From: Wolfiporia cocos
Taxonomy: Eukaryota > Basidiomycota > Agaricomycetes > Polyporales > Phaeolaceae
Reading direction: 5' to 3'
Length of the DNA stretch: 64,000 bases
Assembly: GCA_029448655.1 (NCBI GenBank)
Contig: JACCLO010000002.1
Location: 744,001-808,000 of the forward strand
Position 1 is the first letter of the stretch. The number at the start of each line of letters is the position of its first letter. Under the pieces are notes generated by a model. The model saw nothing but the letters and a program-made list of their open reading frames with translations. It made no database searches and was not told the DNA's origin. This document shows, piece by piece, positions 11,542 through 22,489 of this stretch. Both the position numbers and the translations under genes were made by a program.

Positions 11542-13203
11542 CCAGACAAAGAGTGAATAGTCAGGTCACAGTCAAGGTCCCTGCTGATATAAAGGCTCAA
11601 GGCAAATCGGTCGAGGCATGGCTCCTTTGTGATGCCATCCTGTCACCGTTACCAGTGGAACTGGTTGGGCGTTGGTCCTGACTTGACCGGGATGTTCATG
11701 TATAAAGCTTCTGGTTCTCTGTCATCCCGTTATATAAAATTTCACGACCCTGTGATAGGTGTATCTTCTCAGTGACACTTCAGATAGACAACATAATACC
11801 GAACGAGACTCTCTAATCGCTAGCCTCTAGGATCATCCGGATATGGTCGATAACACAGGTGATTAAGTGATCTCTTGGTACCCTTGATGTTTGCTCAGTA
11901 GCGAGTTGCCAAGGTGCACTCAGAGTAAAATTACTAAGTGTAGTGAAACAGACGTTGAGTGTGACACCAAATGCATGAAAGGCAGATACTGACCGTTCAA
12001 TCAGCTATATCCCGCTATATACGTTATTTCCACTGACGCTGCTTAGGCTGAATCAACAGTGAGTTCCTTCTCGTGTCTACACAGCTATACGCCGTGATAT
12101 TGATCCGAGAAGATGAACGTTGTATTTCTGAGAGATGTGACAGATCGAGCAGCGGATACTTCGGTTGCATTGTGGAAGTAGACTCCGAACTATACATCAG
12201 CATCGAGAGCAATCCATCTCAATCGCTTTATGCTCCGCAATACCTTCGGAGGGTCTCCTCAGCAATCCCAGGTAAATTGAAAGTAATACAAGCACCATGT
12301 AAAAACCAAGAATGTGTATCTTACTCGTTTCGGGTGCCGGACAGGCGATTTGAATACGTAGTTTCCTCCGATCGGATTCCCGGGAGTACACATCGATCAG
12401 TGGGTTTTAACCCGCACAGTTTGACAAGAGTACCAAATAGTAGCTGAACATTGCATAGTGCGGCAGTTGATCGGTGTAGAACGCCGCTTTGCAGGAATGG
12501 CAGATGATATAACATATTCGAGCGAGAGCTTAGACGCTTGTTGGATACAGCTCTGTCAGTATCGTCGCATCGATACTTGGAATTGGGTAATTTCACCTAT
12601 GCACCTTCTAAAGGTAGGGTTTGAACGCGTGATCCAAGAATACCGGTTGCGTCGAGACTGGCGCAAAAAATAAGAATGCCACTCACTTATACTTAGTCTA
12701 GGTTACACCAAGGAGGAGCTCTCCGGGCACCAAAGCTAAAGAATCAGCAGTCGGTGTGCAATACCGTTTGGATGATATTTCTCGTCGCAGGATCTCTTGC
12801 GGTCCAATGCCAAATCCTGTAATTCTCCATCTCCAGACGTGTAGGCTGTGCGTTGTTAAGAAAGAGCAGAAGGACGCTTGTCCGCTCTAGAGTAGCTACT
12901 GACATGCATGCATGTATGCTTGATGGTGCGGATTCTGCGAGGATTCTCCCGAAGCTGAACATATGCATGCGGCCTCGGCGGTGGCTGAAACACTGAGGCC
13001 GCGCCTCAATAAGGGAAGACCTGTCAGAAGCTGATGCATATGCAGATCGCCTAAAGCAGAACGCGTGTGATTTGTTATCCTAGGACTGGAGCGGTCAGCG
13101 AGCCACAACGGTAGTGGATCGCACGAAAGACTGGAAGGGCCTGAAGACCTAGAGAACTCAAACACTACATCGAGAATCACGAGTTCAGTGGCTGAGGATT
13201 GTG

Positions 13204-13235
13204 CCATATCAGCCTATAGCCATATCAGCCTATAG
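13204..13235 (+). repeat. Two-copy 16-bp tandem repeat
   Basis: The unit CCATATCAGCCTATAG is repeated twice without change; a related CCTATAGCT follows near 13338. Confidence 0.8.
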
Positions 13236-13633
13236 CTGTCACGAGGACCAATTTATTTCTGGCGTGCTGCTCTTGAGCGGCGCGACGCGTGCACTAATCA
13301 GAATGAGGAGCCTCAGTCAAATATTTCAATATTTCAACCTATAGCTATGAAGTGCTTTTGCTTCAGCTTGCGCTGCGTTGTTACCAGTTAGGTCTGCGCA
13401 CAGATTACATTGACATGATCTACAGACCAGAGTAGATTATGTAGTCTGCTATTGTAGAAATTGTAAGTTAGCATTGTATATTTACTCCCCATTAACTATA
13501 TTCTGTCATCCGGAAGCTCAGTTCACCCACAATAGATGAGATGCTCCAAAGAAAATGGGAATCATAACGCTACAAAGAACGATGCCTCAGCGATCCTCTC
13601 CACAGTATGGTGCTGTTTATGGCTCGCTCGTGG

Positions 13634-13655
13634 AAGTACTGCCGCGGCAGTACTT
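13634..13655. repeat. Perfect 22-bp palindrome
   Basis: The half-site AAGTACTGCCG is followed directly by its exact reverse complement CGGCAGTACTT with no spacer. It could be a dimeric protein-binding site or chance; it lies inside an unassigned 119-codon open frame. Confidence 0.8.
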
Positions 13656-14098
13656 GCAGGCGCTCGGACGCGTCGCGATCACGAGATCTCCTTTTTTTAC
13701 TACATTTATATCCGCGTCAAGTAGGACTCAATACGGCATCAACAGGTTAAGGGCGAGGATCGGGGGCATATGCAGGCTGAGAGACAAGGATGTGCATGTG
13801 ATTGTAAGGCTTCGTCGAGTTGTTACAGGTGTTACAGTCCTGGGTGCTCTGTGGTGTCTGAATCCGGTGCCGCCCGAAGGGCGGCTTGGTCGGTTATCCG
13901 CCGCTAGAGAGTAGTTTGTGCGAACTGTAGGGTGGCCGCTGAGCGCTGAGCAGGGCCGGCAGGGCGAACGACGCGGAAGGGCGGGGAGCAGCCCTCACGA
14001 GATCTCTATCTGTGCATCCTTTGCCGCGAGGCTGGCATAAGGTTTGAGGCTGGCATATCTGATTTGTGTTCCGCCATCATCGAGGGTCAGCAACCAGA

Positions 14099-14400
14099 AT
14101 GCAAGCGGTGAGTGCATCCTAGAGAGTCGTCGGCCTCGCTAATGATCGATTCACTAGACTAACTCGGAGGACGAACTGTGGCTGGCTGACGACTCCTTTT
14201 GGGAAAGCATGGCGGTGGCTGATATCACGCGTGCTGTAGCTGAAGCTGAAGCCGTACCGGACGCGTCTGCTCGCACAGGCGGGCAGCGCATTCGCACGGA
14301 GAACCGACGACGTTCTCAATTCAAGCAAGTATGCGAGAAAGCCATCGAAACAGAGAAGCCCACGCAGATGCGTCAGTTCTCCTTCGATGTGCAGCACTGA
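14099..14400 (+). CDS. Hypothetical short protein, or 5' exons of the RdRP gene
   Basis: ATG at 14099 leads three codons into a GTGAGT donor; splicing 14107 to 14158 (acceptor TCACTAG) joins ATGCAAGCG to a frame that runs to TGA at 14398-14400, giving 83 residues. The product is acidic at the start (SEDELWLADDSFWESM), then alanine/glutamate-rich, then basic (RTENRRRSQFKQ). I do not recognise it. It lies 350 bp upstream of the RdRP start on the same strand, so it may instead be additional upstream exons of that gene. Confidence 0.35.
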
Positions 14401-14748
14401 TATGCCGAAGCTAACGCCGTAGAGATAGTAGGACGTGTGGCCGCTAACTCGACCAGCCGCACAGATCATTTGCGATCTGTGATGGGCGCGAAACATGGCA
14501 TTCATCGATATCGTGCGGGTGACCGAAGCGCAGTTCAGGTAAAGGATGCATCATAGCGCAGGACTTCCAGCGTGGACTAAAGATTTGCAGGATGACGAGT
14601 ATTGGACCGCAGAGAGTAGCTCCGACGAGCACAAGCGTCAGTGTTTCAATGGCGTCTTTCGGATTCGTGACTAAGATTCTGCTAAATAGCCCTGAATAGT
14701 ATGTTACCGAATTCATGTTTACATCACAGCTGACAGTTTCCTTCAGCG
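14401..14748. other. Gap between the short ORF and the RdRP start
   Basis: About 350 bp. It could be leader or intron sequence of the RdRP gene. A plus-strand acidic frame near 14575-14670 (DDEYWTAESSSDEHK) hints at a further exon. Confidence 0.3.
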
Positions 14749-17700
14749 ATGAATAATGTAACACAGTCTTCCGAGGTACCAATCCGCGAGCCCTCGCCTG
14801 AGTTGTTTTCGAGCTCTCGATCAGCCTCGCGCAATGGTTCAACGTCATCGTTGTCCTCTTTCACTTCGGACGTCGACTTTGCCACGCCGAGCCGAAAGCG
14901 AACACTTGACTACGTTTTCCCACTGTCTCCAGTGTCTCCATCACCAATTGTGAAGCGGACTCGCCAGATAGACACGCGCTCGACCACCGAACGCGGTCGG
15001 AAGGTGAGTGTGATTATGGCGGTTGAGGCCACATTGGGTTGATCTTGCATCAAAGCCAGTCGCCCCAGCAACTGCACAGATAGATGTCCCGTCCGCTAAG
15101 GCGACTGGGTCACGTACAGTGACTCGCAGTGCTACAATGCCCGAGCCACCGAAAACCTCCGCTACGCCCATCCGACGTTCAAGGACGTTATCGGTCATCG
15201 AGGATGCTCTATCTGATACATACGTAACGCCTCAGGATGGCGTTGTTATCATCGCACACTCTGGTACTATTCAGAAACTCATGGATGACATGCGTATTGC
15301 CTGGGGCGTACAATACGAACTGGCACGCGGAGTATGCCGCGAGGAGTGGGCCTGGCATGATGTGACGAAGTCGAAACTGGAGCAGTTGACGGGCCCGAAT
15401 ACAACTGCAGCACCTCGTGTGCCCTCTGTCATGAATCTGAATCCTGGCAGCATATCGCGACCATCGGCGATGGACGCAGCCCTCTGGTAGGCTCTCCTTG
15501 CTATCATTTGTGCTTCACTTCAGCTTTTCGCAGGGCAGAGCTTGATCGCGAACAGGCCGCGCTGGAGACCGACCCTCTTCGGGGCTTAGGCTTGAAAGGC
15601 GAATGGCAGGGCGAGCCGAAGTGGTACGGAGGTCGCATCCAGCAGGTTGCGCGTCTCGTGAAAGAGCAGAATGGGTCATACTCTGTGCGCCTCGAAAAGA
15701 TGCTCAAACGCAAGTCAAACCGCTTTGCACGCTTTCTAGGATCGCGCCGCATGCTGCAAGTCAGTGTCTCAGATAATTTGGTGCGAGCTGAGACGCAACG
15801 GGTGCGCGAGTTGTTCGCGCAAAGGTTTGTGCTTTGTGGGCGCGTCTTCGTCCCTTTTGCGGCCAAAGACGGCAAAGTGTTCATGATGGAGATCAATGAG
15901 GAGTATCAAAGAAAGCCTAACCATCCCGAGGACCACGGCCGGATCTCCCTAGGGGAATTCCTGCAGTGGCACAATCCAATCAAATTGAACAGCCATCAGG
16001 TTGATATATAGCGCTGCACATCATGTTGTTGTATGCTGACACCTTAATCTCTGTTCAGCCCACTTCCAAGTGGATTACCAGATTCGATCTTGGACTATCA
16101 ACATCAGTTCCAGTTCTCCAATTCAATGGCATTGACAATGATATTTTCTACATACCCGATCAAGGTAGCTGCTAGCATATTCTACAAAGTTCTTGCTGAT
16201 ACTGTATCAGTTGTGTCATCTAGCTCAAGATCTGGCAAGGCCCCTGCAAAGGACATCTTCACTGACGGCTGTGGATTCATGAATGGGGCAGCGTTGTCAC
16301 AAATTGGACGTTCCCTCGGCTTTACCGAGCGACCAACCGTTGTTCAGGGTCGCTTTGCCGGAACGAAAGGATTATGGGCGCTACACCCTAAAGATCGTGC
16401 ACTAGATGAAAAACCCAGGATTTGGATTCGACCATCCCAGGAGAAGATCAAATATGACGCCCTCGACCCAGCGAAACTCATCTTTGACCTAGTGGCTCCC
16501 CCTCGGGTCACTGTTCCCTCTCGCTTGTCAAGTCATGCGATTATGAATCTGTCGCATAACGGTGTTCCCGACGGCGTGTTCATCTCACTGATGCGAAGTT
16601 GTCTTCAGAGAGAAATGGATTCCCTTACTACATGGACGGGTCCCAACGACACGAAGCTGCTGTGGAATGCTGTCAATCAGATAGGTCATGTCACAGGAAC
16701 AAGGCTGCGTGACTACGCAACTGGGGGCGCTCGAGTGCTTGGTCTTGGTCGAGCTCAGGATCGCGAGGATTGGAATCCTGATGACTCTGGAGACCTGCCT
16801 GAAGACGAAGAAGATGGGTCGGTATTTGTGGGAGACCCCCCATCGGCTCACGCTGCAGTCATGGAGCTCTTGCAAGCTGGGTTCCACCCTCTGAAGCTAG
16901 GGGTGCTGTACGACAAGCTTCGGGATGTGGCGAAGCAACGCATCATGGATATTATCAAAGAGTACCATATCGCTGTCCCCTTGTCAGCAGAGGCATTCAT
17001 TATTCCAGGTATGCTGCCATATCTCGACCTGCAACCTTACATACTCACTATTTCCTATTCGTAGACCCTATCGGGGTATTAGAGGAAGGACAAATACACT
17101 TCAAGTCTTCTCAAAATTTGAAAGATCCTGTCGAAGACTCAATGCCGATGATTCTGAGCGGCGACGTTCTGGTGCTCATTTCCCCGGATACACTGTCTCA
17201 GATCACTCATGGACGTGACAGATTTACCGCAACCCAGCACGGGTCCCTTCCGACATCAGAAAGGTTCGCTCCTTATGCACGTTGCGAATGTTACAAAGGA
17301 GGTCTTAAGATGTCCTCATACGACCAGGTTACTGCAGTAGCTCACCCTGCTCTGGCCGACTACACAAACGTGATCGTATTGCCGGTGAAAGGCAATCGTT
17401 CTTTGGCAAACATACTAGCGGGAGGAGGTGCGTGATCTTCATAATGATGAGACTTGGACTAAAATACGCTATCAATAGACGTCGATGGAGGTATGACTGC
17501 TTTCTGCGATTGACTCGGTTGCTGATGAGGCAACAGATGTGTGCGTCTGCATCTACGATCAGAACATTGTCAGCCATTTCACCAATTCCGCTGTGAACGA
17601 CCCTCCCCCTGACTTCGAGCGCAAGAACTTCGACGCTGAAGATGGTGTTAAATTGCTTGACTTGGATAAATGCACATACGGATCCTCAAGCCGCGATGAC

Positions 17701-18638
17701 TTTAAAGTGGTACAGAAAGTGCTCTTGTCCGGCTTGTCTGACACTCCTGTCGGATTGTACTCGACATTTCACGAGAATTCGGCGTATGTGCATGGGTACG
17801 ATGACGTACGGACCCTATACAACGCATTCATGTATGTATCCAAGTCGAGGTTGGCTGAGCAGCACTGCTAACGACGACCGTTCCTAGGTTCACGACTGTC
17901 CTGGATTCCCGCAAGACGGGGCTAACCGTCAAGCGCGATGTATTCGAGGCCGACAAGAAACGGTACATGGGGGGAAGACCATCTTGTATGTCGTACGATC
18001 AGAAGCCCTACGATCAGACCAACCGTCTCGTCAAGAGACGATGCTCTGCCCCTTTCGTACTGGATCAACTCGTCAGCGCTGGCAAAGCCCTGGAGACTGA
18101 ACACTTGAAGCGGCTTGACATCCAGAGGAATCGTGTGACCACTGATCCTGACCCTGATTTGCTGCGACCCTTCGAGGGAGCCAAACGGTTGGCTGAGGAG
18201 ATGAAGAGGCGAGGTTTTAGTGCCATTGCCGAAGAAATAGGTCTGATCGAGAACCATGTCAATGCCGTTTTGAAAGAATGGATCAGACTCAGCGGCAGAT
18301 CTCGGAATGAACCTTCGCTTGTCAATAGCCAAGGGGAATCGCACTCAAAAGCGAAGGCAAGCAATACTCGGGCGTATAGGGACCTCGCCCGCTCTCTTTT
18401 GCGGGGTCCAGAAAACGTGCAATTACTGGCACAATTGCCAGGATATGATGCAATCATCACATCCTGTGCATACTCCAGTACGTATTTAAGAAACCCCCGC
18501 TTTGCTTTCAGCCTCGTCCTCCGGACGTTATGTGTGGTCAAAGCAGATTCTAACGGTCGTACCGGTATGGATCGTGGATTTGTAGAGACGATGTCGATCT
18601 CGTCGACCGCAGTGAAGATCCTAGCGCAAACAAGTTAG
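14749..18638 (+). CDS. RNA-dependent RNA polymerase, RNA-silencing (QDE-1/RDR) type
   Basis: Cellular RdRP of the eukaryotic RNAi pathway, which makes dsRNA for Dicer. Eleven exons by my reading: 14749-15003, 15056-15486, 15534-15999, 16059-16164, 16211-17008, 17065-17171, 17222-17263, 17328-17427, 17479-17490, 17537-17831 and 17888-18638. They total 3363 nt, exactly 1120 codons plus stop. The N-terminal 150 residues are Ser/Pro-rich and low complexity. Landmarks are KWVT/KWITRFDLGLS, KDIFTDGCGFMNGAALSQIG, VVQGRFAGTKGLW, MNLSHNGVPDGVFISLM, GDVLIYRNPARVPSDIRKV and the catalytic LAGGDVDGD. The DxDGD metal-binding motif is complete but encoded across three exons, the middle one only 12 nt long. 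The C-terminal part (GLYSTFHENSAYVHG, QKPYDQTNRLVKRR) also fits the family. An extra intron near 18480 cannot be excluded. It is predicted to be catalytically active. Confidence 0.93.
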
Positions 18639-19013
18639 GTATATAGGATTTACATTACTTGTACTATTGACGTACGGTGGCCAGTGCTCATGCGCTCATG
18701 TACATGTACACTCCGCGCACACGCCCATGACATAGTCCATCAGAACTCGGTGTTTCCATGATGATTGGCCAATTTCCGTCCCTCGCCGGTGAGGCCGGTG
18801 AGGATCTGACGTTCTCCTGATCGCCGTTGCGATCTCAGCCTGAGCATGCTCAATCTGCGTACCGCGGCGAATAAAGTCTCTACCCATGGGGTATGTAATC
18901 GGCTCCACCATAGCGTTTGCGCCAGATGCGACATACGGTTGGTTTGTTCTCTGAGATTGATATATTAGCAACAGGACAATATCAATCCTCGAAAAGTCTC
19001 GGATCTATGGTGT
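18639..19013. other. Intergenic downstream of the RdRP gene
   Basis: A minus-strand frame (18971-18696, 91 codons) includes the phrase VEPITYPMGRDFIRRGTQ but matches nothing I recognise. It may be a gene remnant. Confidence 0.3.
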
Positions 19014-19845
19014 CGGCGCCCTAATCACCGCTACTTTTGTGCGCCAAATTCATGGAGCAACTTCACGTTAACCCTAAAGCAAGGTCTAAATAAGCGCCAT
19101 ATATGACCCCGACGCTGGACACTTTGGGGATGCTCGATCCGATGACGGTGGAGATGCATGGCCCAATGTATATATAAGCTCACCATCTATGCCACGATCC
19201 AATAAGAAACAGAAAACAGGCGAAGCCGCTGCTCGTGCACGCGCTGGAAAGCAGTCTCGCGCACCACAGCGAAGACGTCATACCCCCGCGTCAGCTTCGC
19301 AAACGGTTTTCATTGATCTCTGCACGAGCTCAGACGAGAATAACGAGCACACAACATGGATGGGGATCCATATGTCAGAGCAATCGAAAACCCAGTTCGA
19401 CGAACTCGGTTATCCACAGGCATGACGATGCCCGTAGGGCAATCGCGTAAGCGTACAGTCTGAGCGATTAATCACGAATTCGCCCTCATATCATTTCTGG
19501 CCCCCGCAATACCCGACTCCCGACACGCGCGCGCGACGTCCAGGCATGCGCGAGCTCGCCCACGGCAAATTCATGTTCCAACATTCATGTTCGGTTCTCG
19601 TCATTACAAGTCTCATCGCCGTGTTCCAGCTTTGGCACGTCAGCCTGACCGATATGCCATATTTGGGATAGTCAGATTTGTCACTTTCCCCATCCCTGGC
19701 CAAATTTAGTCATAGAATTTTGACTTTCAGAATCCGTCTAGCCATTTTGGTCCTATCATTAGTTGGAGAGCATTTTGGCTAGATGGGTTGTCTCTAGACG
19801 TCAATCTGAGCGAGCAGTAGGAAAGTAGCGGTGATTAGGGCGCCG
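19014..19845. mobile_element. 832-bp non-autonomous DNA transposon with 24-bp terminal inverted repeats
   Basis: The left end at 19014-19037 begins CGGCGCCCTAATCACCGC and ends TACTTT. The right end at 19822-19845 is its exact reverse complement. A 3-bp direct repeat GTC abuts the inner 23 bp on each side (19012-19014 and 19845-19847), which could be a 3-bp target duplication. Inside, a TATA-like TATATATAAG precedes an 78-codon frame starting at 19189, so the unit looks like an internally deleted element that kept its promoter and the first coding part. The superfamily is not determined. Confidence 0.75.
19189..19425 (+). CDS. Short basic protein inside the 832-bp element, likely truncated transposon ORF
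   Basis: 78 residues. It begins MPRSNKKQKTGEAAARA, followed by a basic stretch (RAPQRRRHT) that could be a nuclear localisation signal, then VFIDLCTSSDE, which has the hydrophobic core plus acidic tail of a SUMO-interacting motif. A TATA-like sequence lies about 20 bp upstream of the ATG. Position between the terminal inverted repeats suggests it is the N-terminal remnant of the element's own protein. No catalytic domain is present. Whether it is expressed is unknown. Confidence 0.4.
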   Translation: MPRSNKKQKTGEAAARARAGKQSRAPQRRRHTPASASQTVFIDLCTSSDENNEHTTWMGIHMSEQSKTQFDELGYPQA

Positions 19846-19925
19846 TCGTGGAGTGTGAATCAATGCAAGCCAATCATGCGGCTAAACGAGACCCGGGCTG
19901 TGCCATCGATCACGCAACAAGTACA

Positions 19926-20507
19926 GTAAGGTAGGGGACGCTAGGAACGGGCACCTTTACATAATCTGATCACGTGTTATTTCCCACGGTCAAATCCTGA
20001 GGATTCTCCGTTGCCGTATGGTAATGTATTTCCGGAAGACATAGGGTAGGTGTAGCATGGTTCAAATACAGTTTCTGTACTGCAATAATGCAGTTTAAAG
20101 CTAATCGAAAGGTGCTATTGCTGTCTGCGTATGTCACTGAAGTTTACATGTAAGCGCCCATCCCGGTCTGGGAACCAGGATGTTTAGACTTGCCTGATTT
20201 GTAGCATCACGTGATATAACCCTAGGCTAGGTGTGGCCAAATCCCAGTGCTTGCGGAATCAAAAATGCGCCAGGAGCCTCAAAATGTGCAGAAAAAGTCA
20301 GAACTAAAAATCTCACTTTTTTGGAAATTGCTTGGTCAATTCTCAACATCTCAAGATTTCGCTCAATAGGATTGAAAGAGGACGTCCTTTCCCATCATTC
20401 CTATTGAGAAAATCCACAAAACGTTGCCCGTGGTCAATTAGGGTGGTTGGTATCGGTAGCGCCTTGATTATGTAAGGGGTGCCCGTTCCTGGCGTCCTCT
20501 ACCTTAC
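19926..20507. mobile_element. 582-bp element with about 42-bp terminal inverted repeats
   Basis: Left end GTAAGGTAGGGGACGCTAGG, continuing AACGGGCACC to ACATAATC near 19967. Right end is the inverted copy, reading inwards GTAAGGTAGAGGACGCCAGG, AACGGGCACCCC, ACATAATC. Two substitutions and a 1-2 nt length difference separate the arms. No coding capacity and no clear target duplication were seen. It lies only 80 bp from the 832-bp element. Confidence 0.72.
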
Positions 20508-22489
20508 AATGAGAGCACGCGGGGACTTTGGTTCACTCGCTGAGCGCTGAATGCCGGGAGCTGACGGACTCTTGAACTCACGCGGGAGAACGCGCGGATA
20601 GAAGACGCGGCCCGGATTGCTGCCACGATTCCCATCAATACCCTAGAGTTGTTGAAAGCGAAGCAGCTAGCGTTGTGTCGAACGCAACACCCGAACGACT
20701 GATGATCTCTTTGATGACACCGTAAATCATGGATTACACATTGTCGAAAGCTTGGATTGCTGTGTGCAGCTATAAGCCTGCGAGTCGAGCATAAAATGAA
20801 AATTCGAGACTAACTTAAATCGTTTACTGCGTCGATCAGTGTCAGCCACGAGCAACCGGCTATTATTACGGGATGTTTTAGCAGCAACTTGTGTTAAAGT
20901 CTATCCGCAAGGCGCAATAGACAGCGTCAGGGAATCACAGGATTTCCTCTCAATGAATTGCGGTCTGTAATCATGGTTCATCAAATAGTTGGGTTGCACG
21001 AGACTCGGGCGTATGCCCCATGCGGTTTCAATCTTCGACGACTAGAACATCCCCAGGCTAGCATTAAACTGGACACTGGTAAGTTGATCATCCGTGCGAA
21101 TTCGTGATTCTTATCAGCGATGCGATGGCCTCTTCTCTCCTTTATCAAATGACGCATTGACGTGTTATGAACTGGCGGCGTTGAATACACATTAATGCAT
21201 TGAGGTCTCGTTATTCTCTCTGGAGCTTAAAGGGTTCATTCTTGTATTTGTGACCAGCATGCGTGATTGATCGAGAGAAGATGTGCATGAGACACTCGCC
21301 AATGACCTTTACGATAGAGACACAATGACAGAGCGAAAGTTACGAAGCTGGCACCGTTCGGTGATCAAAGGCGATCACCTACGTATAGCAGGATGCCATG
21401 CGACAATTGCTATCCGAGGTTCGGGCGAAGAAGAAAGTCTCTGTAATTCGGCTCGTGCATAGAACCCTGATGCTGAGATATAGACCAGTCGTCGCAATCA
21501 GACAGGAATAGTCAGGCATATTCGCCGAGAGGGCTAGAAGCTCGATGCACTCCTGGACCGGTAGTGACCGCGGCTTTCATGCGGAAGACCGACAAGTCTG
21601 GCGGGAGTGCCTGCAAAATACATCAAGCGTAGTGGATGGCTTAGGACTGTTCATCAGCATCTCGCTACAGCGAAGAAAGTTCTTGCCGGAATTCTGCATT
21701 ACCACTTGTTCTCAAGGCCCAAGCCTCGTCTGTCTGTGCCTCAGGACCGCTAGGACATCGCAGGGTGCGTCATATTACAACCGTTGCCCCGTTATAAGGC
21801 GCGCCGATATCAACGAACGGAAGAGCCGAGTAAAACAAGATTGAAGGACTAGCATCATTTACTGTGGCATGCGAATAGTATGCCTTCCCCGTTCGTGATT
21901 CTCACCACGTTGACTAATCTGCCAGTATTACATATTCCCTGCGTACAAAACCTTTGAAGCGGCCCAAGCGGGTTGTCGCGGCGTCAAAGTGTAAGTTGCT
22001 CGTGATCGGAGGCGAGTCGCGACTCAATTGATTCAGACACATCTTCAACATCCGTACAACCTCCCAAATTGTATTGGTTGTTTTTGATCAGCTGGATTAT
22101 ATCGGACATTCCCGTAGCCGAATTTTCCGACAGCGTTCGCGATCCATACACAAACCGCTGTTCTTTGATGATTCTACGACGCTGCATCCCGATGCGTTCA
22201 CGGGCTCTTGGTAACGACTCTCAGAGCGGAAATCACGCTGTGCAGATGCGTGAACAGGGAAATGGTCAGCTCGATTCCGAACCTCCGTTATCCTGATAAT
22301 CTCTCGGTTTCCTTTCGAATGTCTGCGACTGTAGAAACGTGGAGTCAATCTCCGCAGACTGAGAAGTCTTGGAGAAAGCACCAACGAATTCGTCCGCCGT
22401 CCCACGCATCATGATCTGCCGACTGATAAAATCACAGAGTGCGACGAACGAAGTCGTACATACCACTCGGCACGTCAAAGTACTCTGCT
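20508..22489. other. Intergenic; weak minus-strand coding signal near 22.0-22.5 kb
   Basis: No confident gene. Minus-strand frames at 22187-21984 (TGMSDIIQLIKNNQYNLGG) and 22478-22266 (ISRQIMMRGTADEFVGAFSK) read like protein and could be exons of one minus-strand gene, but I do not recognise a family. 20510-21950 contains only short frames. Confidence 0.3.

Larger units (their letters stand above)
11542..14098. other. Long region without a supported gene
   Basis: About 2.56 kb. Open frames of moderate length occur at 12073-12447 (+, 124 codons), 12896-13207 (-, 103 codons) and 13555-13914 (+, 119 codons). None resembles a known family. Small structures seen: a perfect two-copy 16-bp direct repeat (CCATATCAGCCTATAG) at 13204-13235, and a perfect 22-bp palindrome at 13634-13655. 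Confidence 0.35.

Noticed and set aside
14444..14848. Minus-strand 134-codon frame with a hydrophobic stretch (LVLVGATLCGPILVILQIF)
   Set aside because: Half of it lies antisense to the first RdRP exon, no family match was seen, and no supporting splice pattern was found. It could still be a small membrane protein, but the evidence is too thin.
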